31,882 nt of DNA from JAKPAM01 sp047605425 (GTDB lineage: Bacteria; Pseudomonadota; Gammaproteobacteria; Burkholderiales; Burkholderiaceae_E). The position numbers and the translations under genes were made by a program. Of the stretch, positions 1-7,663 are shown in pieces; positions within the stretch are counted from its first letter, which is position 1; each line of letters opens with the position of its first letter. The stretch covers positions 1 through 31,882 of the forward strand of contig JASGFT010000038.1 in assembly GCA_047605425.1 (NCBI GenBank), in the 5' to 3' direction. The notes below the pieces were generated by a model. That model was not told where the DNA came from, made no database searches, and saw nothing but the letters and a program-made list of their open reading frames with translations.

Positions 1-579
1 CGGGAACGGGCCCGGCGCGATCGCGACCAGGCGCACGCCCTTGCCGCCCCATTCGACGGCCAGGCTGCGCGTCATCGCCAGCAGGCCGGTCTTGGCGATC
101 GACGACGGGACCGTGAACGCGCGGCCGGTGATCGTCGACGTCGACAGGATGCTGAGCACGGTGCCCGGCCGGCGCTGCGCGATCCAGCGCTTGCCGGCCG
201 CCAGCGTGCAGTAGATCGCGCCGTGCAGCGTGACGCCGAGCACCGCGTCGACGGCGCGCGGCGACAGGTGCTCGGTCTGCGCGACGAAGGTGGCGGCGGC
301 GTTGTTGACCAGCACGTCGACGCCGCCGGCCGCATCGATCGCGGCGAACATCGCGTCGACCGCGTCGGCCTGGCGGATGTCGCAGACCCGCGTGGCCACC
401 TCGGCGCCGAGCTCGGCGCGCAGCTCGCCGGCGGTCTGCTCGAGCACGTCGGGCCGCCGGCCGCAGATCGTCAGCGATGCGCCCAGCTCGGCGAAGCGGC
501 GGCCCATCGAGCGGCCCAGGCCGCTGCCGCCGCCGGTGATCAATACGCGCTTGCCGCGCAGCAGGCCGGATTCGAACAT
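1..579 (-). CDS. SDR-family oxidoreductase, 2,4-dienoyl-CoA reductase-like (partial)
   Basis: Short-chain dehydrogenase cut by the left window edge; 193 codons are visible from ATG at 579. The Rossmann nucleotide loop TGGGSGLG is at residues 15-22 and the NNA motif follows the fourth strand. The usual catalytic YxxxK is here SSIAK (Ser159, Lys163), and the text around it (AKTGLLAMTRSLAVEWG) is the pattern of the 2,4-dienoyl-CoA reductase subgroup, where Ser sits at that position and a tyrosine elsewhere serves in catalysis. That subgroup reduces 2,4-dienoyl-CoA with NADPH; the substrate here is unknown. The start is supported by AGGAG seven to eight bases upstream. It lies 24 bp downstream of the CoA-transferase fusion on the same strand, so it is probably in one operon with it. 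Family call firm, substrate class moderate. Confidence 0.85.
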   Translation of the reverse strand, partial: MFESGLLRGKRVLITGGGSGLGRSMGRRFAELGASLTICGRRPDVLEQTAGELRAELGAEVATRVCDIRQADAVDAMFAAIDAAGGVDVLVNNAAATFVAQTEHLSPRAVDAVLGVTLHGAIYCTLAAGKRWIAQRRPGTVLSILSTSTITGRAFTVPSSIAKTGLLAMTRSLAVEWGGKGVRLVAIAPGPFP

Positions 580-603
580 GTCAGCGTCTCCTGCGAGGGG
601 CCG

Positions 604-2994
604 TCATTGCGGCTGGATGTTGGCGGCGGCCGCCACGCGCTTGAAGCGCTCGAACTCGGCGCGCTGGAAGCGTTCCATCTCGTCGGGGCGATAAGCCATC
701 GACTCGCCCGGCTGCGTCGCCATGTAGTCGCGCGACTCGGCGCTCGCCATCACCGCCTGCATCGCCTCGGCCAGCTTGGCCGTGGCCTCGTCCGGTGTCT
801 CGGAGCGCACGTAGAACGACGACCAGACATAGGTCTCGAACTCGAGGTAACCGCTGTCGCGCATCGTCGGCACCTCGGGAAAATCGCGATGCCGCTGGCC
901 GGCGGTCATCGCCAGCGCGCGGATCCGGCCGTCCTTGACCATCGGCGCGGCGCCGCCGAAGTCGACCGCGCCCAGGTCGAGCTGGCCGCCGATCAGGTCG
1001 GTGAAGATCTGCGCGCCGCCCTTGTAGGCGACGTTGGTCAGCGGCGCGCCGGTCACCGTCTGCAGCCAGGCCGCCACGAGTTGGTAGCCGGCCGAGTAGG
1101 TGCCGATCGTCAGCGGCTTGCCGCTGCGCCGGCTGTCGGCGACGAGTTCCTGGATCGTCCTGTACGGCGACTGCGCCGACGTGATGAAGCCGACGGCGCC
1201 GCGGGCGATGCCGATCACCGGCCGGAAATCCTTGAACGGATCATAAGGGAGCGACTTCATGACGACCGGGTTGACGGTCATCGGCGAGTTGCTGGCCAGC
1301 AGGATCGTGTGGCCGTCGGCGGGCACGCTCTTGACGGTCTGGATCGCGATCAGGCCGCTGCCGCCGGGGCGGTTCTCGATCAGCACCGGCTGGCCGAGCA
1401 GCCGGCTCAACTGCTCGCCGTAGAAGCGCGAACCGGTGTCCGAGCCGCTGCCGGCCGCGAACGGCACGATGATGCGGATCGGCTTGTTCGGAAAATCGCG
1501 CGGCGGCAGCGCGCGGATCGCCGAGTGGTCGAGCACCTGTTGCGGTTGCCCGGCCGGCTGCGACGGTTGCGGCTGGGCGCCGGCGACCGTCGGCCGTGCA
1601 CCGAGCGCGGTCGCGCCGGCCAGCGCGGCCAGGCCGAGCAGCCGGCCCAGCGCGTCGCGGCGCGAGTCGGACGACGGCGGCGAGTCGGGCGACGGCGGCG
1701 AGTCGGGCGATTGCCGGGATTGCTGCGATTGGGAAGGCTGTGGCGATCCGGACGACGCCCGCAGCACGCCCTTGTCCTTCAGCGCCTGGATCTGCGCGTC
1801 GCTCAGGCCGGCTTCGCGCAGCACCTCGTCGGTGTCCTGGCCCAGCGTCGGCGCCGGGCGGCGCACGGCTGCCGGCGTCTCGCTGAACAGCGTGGTCGGG
1901 CGCAGGTAGCGGATCGGGCCTTCGGTCGGGTGCTCGCCTTGCTCGAACAGGCCGACGGCGCGCAGGTGCTCGTCGTCGAGCAGCTCGGCCAGGCCGCGCA
2001 CCGGCGATGCCGGGATGTCGAGCTCCTCGCAGATGCGCAGCCACTCGGCCGTCGTGCGCTGGCGCGTGATCGCATGCATGTCGCGGTACAGCTCGCTGAC
2101 GTGGCGGTTGCGGGCGAAGCGGTCGGCGACCTGGTACTTGTCGGCCAGCTCGGGGCGGCCGGCCATCTCGAAGAAGGCCTGCCAGTGCCGCGCCGTGTAC
2201 GGCAGCATCGCGATGTAGCCGTCGCGCGTCGGCGCCGGCTTGCGGCCCGCGCCGAGGATCCGCGCGTAGCCGGGCGGCGCCGTCGGCGGCTCGAACGTCA
2301 GGCCGCCCAGGTGCTCGGCCAGCGTGAACGCCGTCATCGATTCGAGCATCGGCACCTCGACGTACTGGCCCTGGCCGCTGCGCGCGTGGTGGACGGTCGC
2401 CGCCAGCACCGCATTGGCCAGCAGGATGCCGCAGACCTTGTCGGCCAGCAGCGTCGGCACGTAGTCGGGCTTGTCGGCGATGCCGCCGATCAGGCCGGCC
2501 AGCCCGCAGGCGGCCTGGATGATGTCGTCGAAAGCCGGCTTGTGGCGATCCGGGCCTTGCTGGCCGAAGCCGGTCGCCACGCAGTAGATGATGTCGGGCT
2601 TGATCGCCCGCACGGCCTCGTAGCCGAGGCCGAGCCGCTCGATCGCCGGCACGCGCATGTTGTGCACGACGATGTCGACGGTGGCGATCAGCCGTTCGAG
2701 CGCGCGCCGGCCGTCATCGGATTTCAGGTCGATCGCGACCGAGCGCTTGTTGCGGTTGATCGCCAGGAAGATCGAGCTCATGCCCGCGTGGCGAGAGACG
2801 CCGTTGGCGCGCATCAGGTCGCCTTCGAGGCCTTCGATCTTGATGACGTCGGCGCCCATGTCGCCGAGGATCTGCGTGGCGAGCGGCCCGAGCACGACGG
2901 CCGTCAGGTCCAGCACGCGCAGCCCGCGCAGCGGTCCGGCCGGGCCGGCGGCATCGGTCGCGCGCGGTGTCGGGGGAGCGGGGGGCTCGGCCAT
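604..2994 (-). CDS. Family III CoA-transferase fused to a Bug/TctC solute-binding protein
   Basis: A single open frame of 796 aa from ATG 2994, preferred over an in-frame ATG at 3045 because GGAG lies nine bases upstream of it and the predicted promoter would place the RNA start near 3055. Residues about 20-411 are a complete CaiB/BaiF CoA-transferase (cytoplasmic acyl-CoA activation); the catalytic Asp is probably Asp185 in ADKVCG, and the domain ends in the family's usual C-terminal text SDAQIQALKDKGVL. A Ser/Pro/Gln-rich stretch follows (about 413-443), then SRRDALGRLLGLAALAGA (about 444-461), which looks like a Tat or Sec signal peptide, and then a full Bug-type periplasmic binding domain (about 500-793). 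A cytoplasmic enzyme joined to an export signal in mid-protein is topologically odd. GTG at 1767 with AAGGA seven bases upstream could start a separate 387-aa binding protein. Either one fused product or two products from one frame. Confidence 0.85.
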   Translation of the reverse strand: MAEPPAPPTPRATDAAGPAGPLRGLRVLDLTAVVLGPLATQILGDMGADVIKIEGLEGDLMRANGVSRHAGMSSIFLAINRNKRSVAIDLKSDDGRRALERLIATVDIVVHNMRVPAIERLGLGYEAVRAIKPDIIYCVATGFGQQGPDRHKPAFDDIIQAACGLAGLIGGIADKPDYVPTLLADKVCGILLANAVLAATVHHARSGQGQYVEVPMLESMTAFTLAEHLGGLTFEPPTAPPGYARILGAGRKPAPTRDGYIAMLPYTARHWQAFFEMAGRPELADKYQVADRFARNRHVSELYRDMHAITRQRTTAEWLRICEELDIPASPVRGLAELLDDEHLRAVGLFEQGEHPTEGPIRYLRPTTLFSETPAAVRRPAPTLGQDTDEVLREAGLSDAQIQALKDKGVLRASSGSPQPSQSQQSRQSPDSPPSPDSPPSSDSRRDALGRLLGLAALAGATALGARPTVAGAQPQPSQPAGQPQQVLDHSAIRALPPRDFPNKPIRIIVPFAAGSGSDTGSRFYGEQLSRLLGQPVLIENRPGGSGLIAIQTVKSVPADGHTILLASNSPMTVNPVVMKSLPYDPFKDFRPVIGIARGAVGFITSAQSPYRTIQELVADSRRSGKPLTIGTYSAGYQLVAAWLQTVTGAPLTNVAYKGGAQIFTDLIGGQLDLGAVDFGGAAPMVKDGRIRALAMTAGQRHRDFPEVPTMRDSGYLEFETYVWSSFYVRSETPDEATAKLAEAMQAVMASAESRDYMATQPGESMAYRPDEMERFQRAEFERFKRVAAAANIQPQ
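1664..1717 (-). repeat. Three tandem 18-bp repeats in the fusion linker
   Basis: The plus-strand word gagtcgg recurs at 1664, 1682 and 1700, marking three 18-bp units with few differences. On the coding strand they encode the repeated SPDSPP/SSDSRR part of the linker between the CoA-transferase and the signal peptide of the Bug domain. Length is a multiple of three, so copy-number change would keep the frame. Confidence 0.75.
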
Positions 2995-3061
2995 CGCGGG
3001 TGTCTCCTTCGTCTCGGCGGCGGTCTCGGGCGCGCGACGCGCCATTCATCGATTCGCGGCG

Positions 3062-3090
3062 AGTATATATATTTGCTGTGCGAGTAACAA
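3062..3090 (-). promoter_or_regulatory. Sigma-70-type promoter for the CoA-transferase/Bug fusion
   Basis: On the minus strand TTGTTA (3090-3085) and TATACT (3067-3062) are separated by exactly 17 bases. Predicted transcription start is near 3055, giving a leader of about 60 nt to ATG 2994. It physically overlaps the rightward promoter. Confidence 0.65.
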
Positions 3091-3101
3091 GTAAGTATAC
3101 T
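3073..3101 (+). promoter_or_regulatory. Sigma-70-type promoter for the rightward Bug/acyl-CoA operon
   Basis: TTGCTG (3073-3078) and TATACT (3096-3101) are separated by 17 bases. Predicted start is near 3108, about 95 nt before the Bug gene. The -10 box lies in the palindrome AGTATACT (3094-3101), a possible regulator half-site. The AT-rich stretch stands out in GC-rich surroundings. Confidence 0.65.
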
Positions 3102-3202
3102 ACCCACCTACCCGCGCCCGCCGGGCTGGCGCGGCGTGCGTCGGCGCGCGGCGCGGCGAAAAACCGGGCGGCGAGCGCCGGATCGACGAGGAGACGACAG
3201 GC

Positions 3203-4222
3203 ATGGAACGGGATCGGATTTCCGGGAAACGCCGGTGCGCCGCGCTCGGCATGATGGCGATGGCCGTGACGATCGCGTGCGGGCTGGCCGCGCAGCCCGG
3301 TCCGGCGGCAGCGGGCGCCGCGGCCGGCGACTACCCGTCGCGCCCGATCAAGTTCATCGTGCCGTTCCCGCCCGGCAGCGGCACCGACACGTCGGCGCGC
3401 TATTTCGGCAAGAAGCTCGGCGAAATGACCGGCCAGCCGGTGGTCATCGAGAACCGCGCCGGCGGCAACGGCTTCATCGCCGTGCAGCAGGCGCTGTCGG
3501 CGCCGGCCGACGGTTACACGATCTTCATCGGCAGCAATTCGACGCTGTCGACGAACGCCGCGCTGTTCAAGAAGCTGCCGTACGACCCGGTCGCCGATTT
3601 CGTGCCGATCACCGGCTTGATGCGCGGCCCGGCGCTGCTGATCGTGCCGCCGGATTCGCCGTACAAGACGCTGGCCGAGTTCGTCGACGCGGCGCGCAAG
3701 CAGCCGGGCAAACTCAACTACGGCGCCGGCTCGGCCAGCTATCAGTTGATGGGCGAGCTGTTCGCCGAGTCGACCGGTACCAAGCTGCTGCACGTGCCGT
3801 ACAAGGGCGCGTCGGACGCGGTGACGGCGGTGGCCGCCGGCAACGTCGATTTCTCGCCGGTCGATACGTCGGCGGCGTTGGAGTTGGCGCGCAGCGGCAA
3901 GGTGCGCGCGCTGGCGATCGCGGCCGACAAGCGCTCGCCGGTGCTGCCCGACGTGCCGACGGCCGCCGAGGCCGGCGTCGCCGGCTACGCCGCTTATGTC
4001 TGGGTGGCGGCGATGGCGCCGGCGAACACGCCCAAGCCGGTCGTCGACAAGCTGACCAGGCTGTTCGTCGATATCGTCGAGCAGCCCGAGACCCAGGCGT
4101 TCTACGCGCGCTCGGGTGGCGAGGCCTCGCCGCCCGGCCCCGAGTTCTTCCGCAAGTTCCAGCAGGACGAGATCGCGCTGTGGAAGCGCATCGCCGCCAT
4201 CGCCAAGGTCGAGCAGCAATGA
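3203..4222 (+). CDS. Bug/TctC-family periplasmic solute-binding protein
   Basis: 339 aa, usual size for tripartite tricarboxylate-type (Bug) binding proteins, which capture carboxylates or other small organic molecules in the periplasm. An N-terminal export signal with Arg/Lys then a hydrophobic stretch covers roughly residues 8-40, followed by the family opening DYPSRPIKFIVPFPPGSGTD and the conserved VPYKGASDAVTAVAAG and PELPT-like region (VLPDVPTAAEAG). The ATG at 3203 is preceded by a GAGGAG ribosome site. The mature part is clearly similar to the Bug domain of the leftward fusion, so the two are paralogues on either side of one divergent promoter. First gene of the rightward catabolic operon. 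No TctA/TctB membrane partner is present in the window, which is common for Bug proteins in Burkholderiales. Confidence 0.92.
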   Translation: MERDRISGKRRCAALGMMAMAVTIACGLAAQPGPAAAGAAAGDYPSRPIKFIVPFPPGSGTDTSARYFGKKLGEMTGQPVVIENRAGGNGFIAVQQALSAPADGYTIFIGSNSTLSTNAALFKKLPYDPVADFVPITGLMRGPALLIVPPDSPYKTLAEFVDAARKQPGKLNYGAGSASYQLMGELFAESTGTKLLHVPYKGASDAVTAVAAGNVDFSPVDTSAALELARSGKVRALAIAADKRSPVLPDVPTAAEAGVAGYAAYVWVAAMAPANTPKPVVDKLTRLFVDIVEQPETQAFYARSGGEASPPGPEFFRKFQQDEIALWKRIAAIAKVEQQ

Positions 4223-4460
4223 GCGGCGCGCTCGACCTGAAGGCGCCGCAGGGCCACGCGGCGCTGCTCGAGCTGGTTGCCGGCGCCGACGTGCCGCGCT
4301 ACGTGCCGCTGGCCTTCGTCGATCGCACGGTCGGCTTGGCCGCCGTCGATCCGCCGGCTGGCGCCGCGTCATGGCGAGCACAGCGCCGACGTGCTGCGCG
4401 AGCTCGGCTATGACGACGAGACGATCCGCCGGCTGGCCGAGGCCGGCGTCACGCGGCTGG
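4219..4460 (+). pseudogene. Internally deleted and frameshifted CaiB/BaiF CoA-transferase remnant
   Basis: Starts with ATGA overlap on the Bug stop. The frame reads 64 codons to a stop at 4411-4413, but three separate pieces match different parts of a family III CoA-transferase in order: GALDLKAPQGHAALLELVAG (N-terminal segment), RYVPLAFVDRTVGLAAV (the segment holding the catalytic Asp), and, after a shift to another frame, APRHGEHSADVLRELGYDDE and onward (extreme C-terminus). The sections between them, several hundred bp in an intact gene, are missing. This is best read as a scar of two deletions plus a frameshift. It suggests that the operon once had its own CoA-transferase, a role that the leftward fusion may now fill. 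The 65-codon frame could still be translated because it is coupled to the Bug gene. Confidence 0.7.
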
Positions 4461-4509
4461 GCGATCGACGCCCGCCCCCCGACAGCATCGATTCATCGAG
4501 AGGAAACCC

Positions 4510-5649
4510 ATGCAGACCATCGACATCAGTCCGTGCACGCTGGACGAGCGCTGCGAGGCGCTGCGCGCCGAGGTGCGCGCGTTCATCGCCGAGCACATCG
4601 GCAAGTACTCGCCGGCCATCCGCGCGCGCAACTGGGCCGGCGGCGACCCCGAATGGAGCCGGATGATGGGCGAGCGCGGCTGGATCGGCATGACCTGGCC
4701 CAAGCGCTACGGCGGCCACGAGCGCTCGTCGCTCGAACGCTACGTGGTGCTCGAGGAGATGCTGTCGGCCGGCGCGCCGGTCGGCGCGCACTGGATCGCC
4801 GACCGCCAGAGCGCGCCGCTGCTGATGCGTTATTCGCCGGACGTGCTGGCGCCGCGGATCGTGCCCGAGATCGTCAAGGGCACCACCTATTTCTGCATCG
4901 GCATGAGCGAGCCGGACTCGGGCTCGGACCTGGCGTCGATCCGCACGCGCGCGACCAGGACCGACGGCGGCTGGGTCATCAACGGCAGCAAGCTTTGGAC
5001 CTCGGGCGCCCACTACGCGAGCTACATGATCGCGCTGGTGCGCACCGAGGCCAAGAGCGACAACCGCCACGCCGGCATGTCGCAGTTCCTGATCGACATG
5101 AAGACGCCGGGCGTCACGCACCGGCCGATCCGCAACATGATCGGCGACCACGACTTCAACGAGGTGTTCCTCGAGAACGTCGAGGTGCCCGACGAGAACC
5201 TGATCGGCAGTCCGGGCGACGGCTGGCACCAGGTGACGGCCGAGCTGTCGTTCGAGCGCAGCGGCCCCGAACGCTACCTGAGCTGCACGCAACTGCTGTT
5301 CGAGATGCTCGACGCGGCCGACGCGTCGGATCCGCGCCATCGCGTCGAGCTGGGCCGGCTGACGGCCCGTTACGCGACGATGCGCCAGATGTCGCTGGGC
5401 GTGGCCGGCATGCTGCACCGGGGCGAGAATCCGTCGCTGCCGGCCTCGGTGGTCAAGGACCTGGGCGCGCTGCTCGAGCAGGGCATGCCCGACACCGCCC
5501 ACGATCTGTTCGGCGGCCGGATCGAGCCCGATTCGTCGCTCGACCAGGTGCTCGCCTACCTGGCGCAGGCCAACGTGTCGTTCTCGATGCGCGGCGGCAC
5601 GCGAGAGATTCTGCGCGGCATCATCGCCCGCGGCCTGGGGCTGCGCTGA
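4510..5649 (+). CDS. Acyl-CoA dehydrogenase (first subunit of a probable pair)
   Basis: 379 aa FAD enzyme for alpha,beta-dehydrogenation of acyl-CoA. The middle-domain signature GMSEPDSGSDLAS is at residues 131-143, and the protein ends with the family-typical RGGTREILRGIIARGLGLR. The C-terminal glutamate that acts as base in medium-chain enzymes (YEGT) is replaced by RGGT, so the base must be elsewhere or come from a partner; this pattern is seen in the FadE6/17/26-like subgroup. Start ATG has GAGAGGAAA just upstream. The next gene is a second, atypical acyl-CoA dehydrogenase, as in the alpha2beta2 heteromers known from actinobacterial steroid degradation. Substrate unknown. Confidence 0.93.
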   Translation: MQTIDISPCTLDERCEALRAEVRAFIAEHIGKYSPAIRARNWAGGDPEWSRMMGERGWIGMTWPKRYGGHERSSLERYVVLEEMLSAGAPVGAHWIADRQSAPLLMRYSPDVLAPRIVPEIVKGTTYFCIGMSEPDSGSDLASIRTRATRTDGGWVINGSKLWTSGAHYASYMIALVRTEAKSDNRHAGMSQFLIDMKTPGVTHRPIRNMIGDHDFNEVFLENVEVPDENLIGSPGDGWHQVTAELSFERSGPERYLSCTQLLFEMLDAADASDPRHRVELGRLTARYATMRQMSLGVAGMLHRGENPSLPASVVKDLGALLEQGMPDTAHDLFGGRIEPDSSLDQVLAYLAQANVSFSMRGGTREILRGIIARGLGLR

Positions 5650-5688
5650 GCGCCCGACCCGACAATCGCCGAATCCGAGGAATCCGCA

Positions 5689-6798
5689 ATGAATCAGACG
5701 ACCGTGAATGAAACGCAGGCGATGATCGCCGAGAGCGCGCAGCGCCTGTTTTCCGAGAACATCGACCGCAAGCTGCTCGACGCGTTCGAGGCGGGGCAGT
5801 GGCCGGCCCGGCTCTGGGAGCTGGCGCGCGACAGCGGCTTCGCGCAGGCGACGGCCAGCGAGGACGCCGGCGGCATCGACGCGAGCTGGTCCGACGTCTA
5901 TCCGGTGCTGCGCGGCATCGGCTACTGGCAGGTGCCGCTGCCGCTGGGCGAGACGCTGGTCGCGTCCTGGCTGCTGTCGCGCGCGGGCCTGCCGGTGCCG
6001 AGCGGGCCGATGACGATCATCGAGCAGGGCCAGGGCAACGACCTGCGGTTGACGCGCGACGGCGCCGGCGTGGCGATCGCCGGCGAGGCCCGGCGCGTGC
6101 CTTATGGCCGCTATGCCGAGCACGTGCTGGTGTCCGGCCGCGTCGACGGCCGGCAGGTGATCGCGCTGCTCGACGTCGCGTCGGCCGGCGACGCGCTGTC
6201 GGTCGAGCCCGGCGTCAACATCGCCCGCGAGCCGAGCGACACGCTGAAATTCCGCGACGCCCGGGCGGCCGGCGCCGACTGGTCGCTGCCTGGCCTGGCC
6301 CAGCCGGTCTGGACGCTGGGCGCGCTGGTGCGCAGCGCGGCGATCGTCGGCGCGCTCGAATCGGCGCTCGAGCAGGCGGTCGCCTACGCGAACGAGCGCG
6401 TGCAGTTCGGCAAGCCGATCGGCAAGTACCAGGCCGTGCAGCAGTCGCTCGCGCAACTGGCCGGCGAGACGGCGGCCGCGCGGATGGCCACGCTCGCGAT
6501 CGGCGCGGCGCCCGACGCCGCCGCCCCGCACATCGGCACGACGGCGTTCGACACCGCGGCCGCCAAGGTGCGCGCCGGCGAGGCGGCCAGCAAGGCCACG
6601 TCGATCGCGCACCAGGTCCACGGCGCGATCGGCTTCACTTATGAACACTCGCTGCACTATGCGACGCGCCGGCTGTGGTCGTGGCGCGCCGAGTTCGGCA
6701 GCGACGCGCAATGGGCCGAGCGGCTCGGCCAGGCGGCGATCGAGGCGCGCGCCGCCGGCTTCTGGGCCGGCCTGACCCAGCGCGCGCTGATCGCCTGA
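5689..6798 (+). CDS. Acyl-CoA dehydrogenase-like protein (second subunit of a probable pair)
   Basis: 369 aa. The C-terminal helical domain is recognisable by ANERVQFGKPIGKYQAVQ and by QVHGAIGFTYEHSLH near the end. The N-terminal helices are shorter, and the standard GxSEPxxGSD signature of the middle domain cannot be found, so FAD/substrate binding in that region differs from canonical enzymes. It begins 39 bp after the first dehydrogenase, with GAGGAAT upstream of ATG. The simplest reading is a heteromeric enzyme in which each subunit supplies part of the active site; an independent but divergent dehydrogenase is the alternative. Confidence 0.9.
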   Translation: MNQTTVNETQAMIAESAQRLFSENIDRKLLDAFEAGQWPARLWELARDSGFAQATASEDAGGIDASWSDVYPVLRGIGYWQVPLPLGETLVASWLLSRAGLPVPSGPMTIIEQGQGNDLRLTRDGAGVAIAGEARRVPYGRYAEHVLVSGRVDGRQVIALLDVASAGDALSVEPGVNIAREPSDTLKFRDARAAGADWSLPGLAQPVWTLGALVRSAAIVGALESALEQAVAYANERVQFGKPIGKYQAVQQSLAQLAGETAAARMATLAIGAAPDAAAPHIGTTAFDTAAAKVRAGEAASKATSIAHQVHGAIGFTYEHSLHYATRRLWSWRAEFGSDAQWAERLGQAAIEARAAGFWAGLTQRALIA

Positions 6799-6846
6799 TT
6801 CCATCATCGACCCCCAACCCCACCGAACACCGCAAGAGGGACACGA

Positions 6847-7632
6847 ATGGCTGATTTCGTTTTGTACGAGCAGAAGGAAGGCGTCGTCACGCTGACGCTG
6901 AACAACCCCGACGAGCGCAACGCGCTGTCCAAGCAGTCGCAATGGGACGAGATCGTCGACGCCTGCGACCGGATCCAGAAGGACCACAGCGTCAAGGCCG
7001 TCGTGCTGACCGGCGCCGGCACCGCGTTCTGCGCCGGCGGCAACGTCAAGGACATGAAGAACAAGTCCGGCATCGCCGCCGGCAACGGCTACTCGATCCG
7101 CGAGGGGTACCGCAACGGCATCCAGCGGATCCCGCTGGCGATGTACTACCTGGACGTGCCGACGATCGCCGCGGTCAACGGCCCGGCGATCGGCGCCGGC
7201 TGCGACCTGACGACGATGTGCGACATCCGCATCGCGTCCGAGAAGGCCAAGTTCGCCGAGAGCTTCGTCAAGCTGGGCATCATCCCCGGCGACGGCGGCG
7301 CCTGGCTGCTGCCGCGCGTCATCGGCTATTCGAAAGCGGCCGAGCTGAGCTTCACCGGCGACACGATCGACGCGGCGACCGCGCTGCAGATCGGGCTGGT
7401 GTCGAAGGTCGTCGCGCCCGATCAGTTGCTGCCCGAGGCGCACGCGCTGGCGAACCGGATCGCCGCCAACTCGGGCCCGGCCGTGCGGATGGCCAAGCGG
7501 CTGCTGCGCGAGGGCCAGCACCAGCGGATCGAGTCGCTGCTCGAGATGTCGGCGGCGTTCCAGGCGCTCGCGCACCAGACGCCCGAGCACGCGGCGGCGA
7601 TCGACGCGTTCCTCGCGTCGATGAAGCGCTGA
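6847..7632 (+). CDS. Enoyl-CoA hydratase/isomerase (crotonase) family protein
   Basis: 261 aa, normal crotonase length. The oxyanion-hole segments are FCAGGNVKDM (61-70) and GPAIGAGC (112-119). Compared with rat enoyl-CoA hydratase, the two catalytic glutamates (144 and 164) align with Asp120 and Phe140, while an extra Asp149 is present in IPGDGGAWLLPR. This makes classical hydration doubtful; isomerase, hydrolase or another crotonase reaction on a CoA ester is possible. It follows the dehydrogenase pair by 48 bp in the same operon, so it probably acts on their product. Family certain, reaction uncertain. Confidence 0.92.
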   Translation: MADFVLYEQKEGVVTLTLNNPDERNALSKQSQWDEIVDACDRIQKDHSVKAVVLTGAGTAFCAGGNVKDMKNKSGIAAGNGYSIREGYRNGIQRIPLAMYYLDVPTIAAVNGPAIGAGCDLTTMCDIRIASEKAKFAESFVKLGIIPGDGGAWLLPRVIGYSKAAELSFTGDTIDAATALQIGLVSKVVAPDQLLPEAHALANRIAANSGPAVRMAKRLLREGQHQRIESLLEMSAAFQALAHQTPEHAAAIDAFLASMKR

Positions 7633-7663
7633 GCGGCGCCCACCCGTCGACAGGACCCGCGCC

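Noticed and set aside
2995..3045. Upstream ATG at 3045 as start of the CoA-transferase fusion
   Set aside because: No ribosome site, and only about ten bases from the predicted transcript start; ATG 2994 has good spacing to GGAG.
223..3087. Plus-strand open frame of 954 codons
   Set aside because: Antisense shadow of the SDR and CoA-transferase/Bug genes with no recognisable motif.
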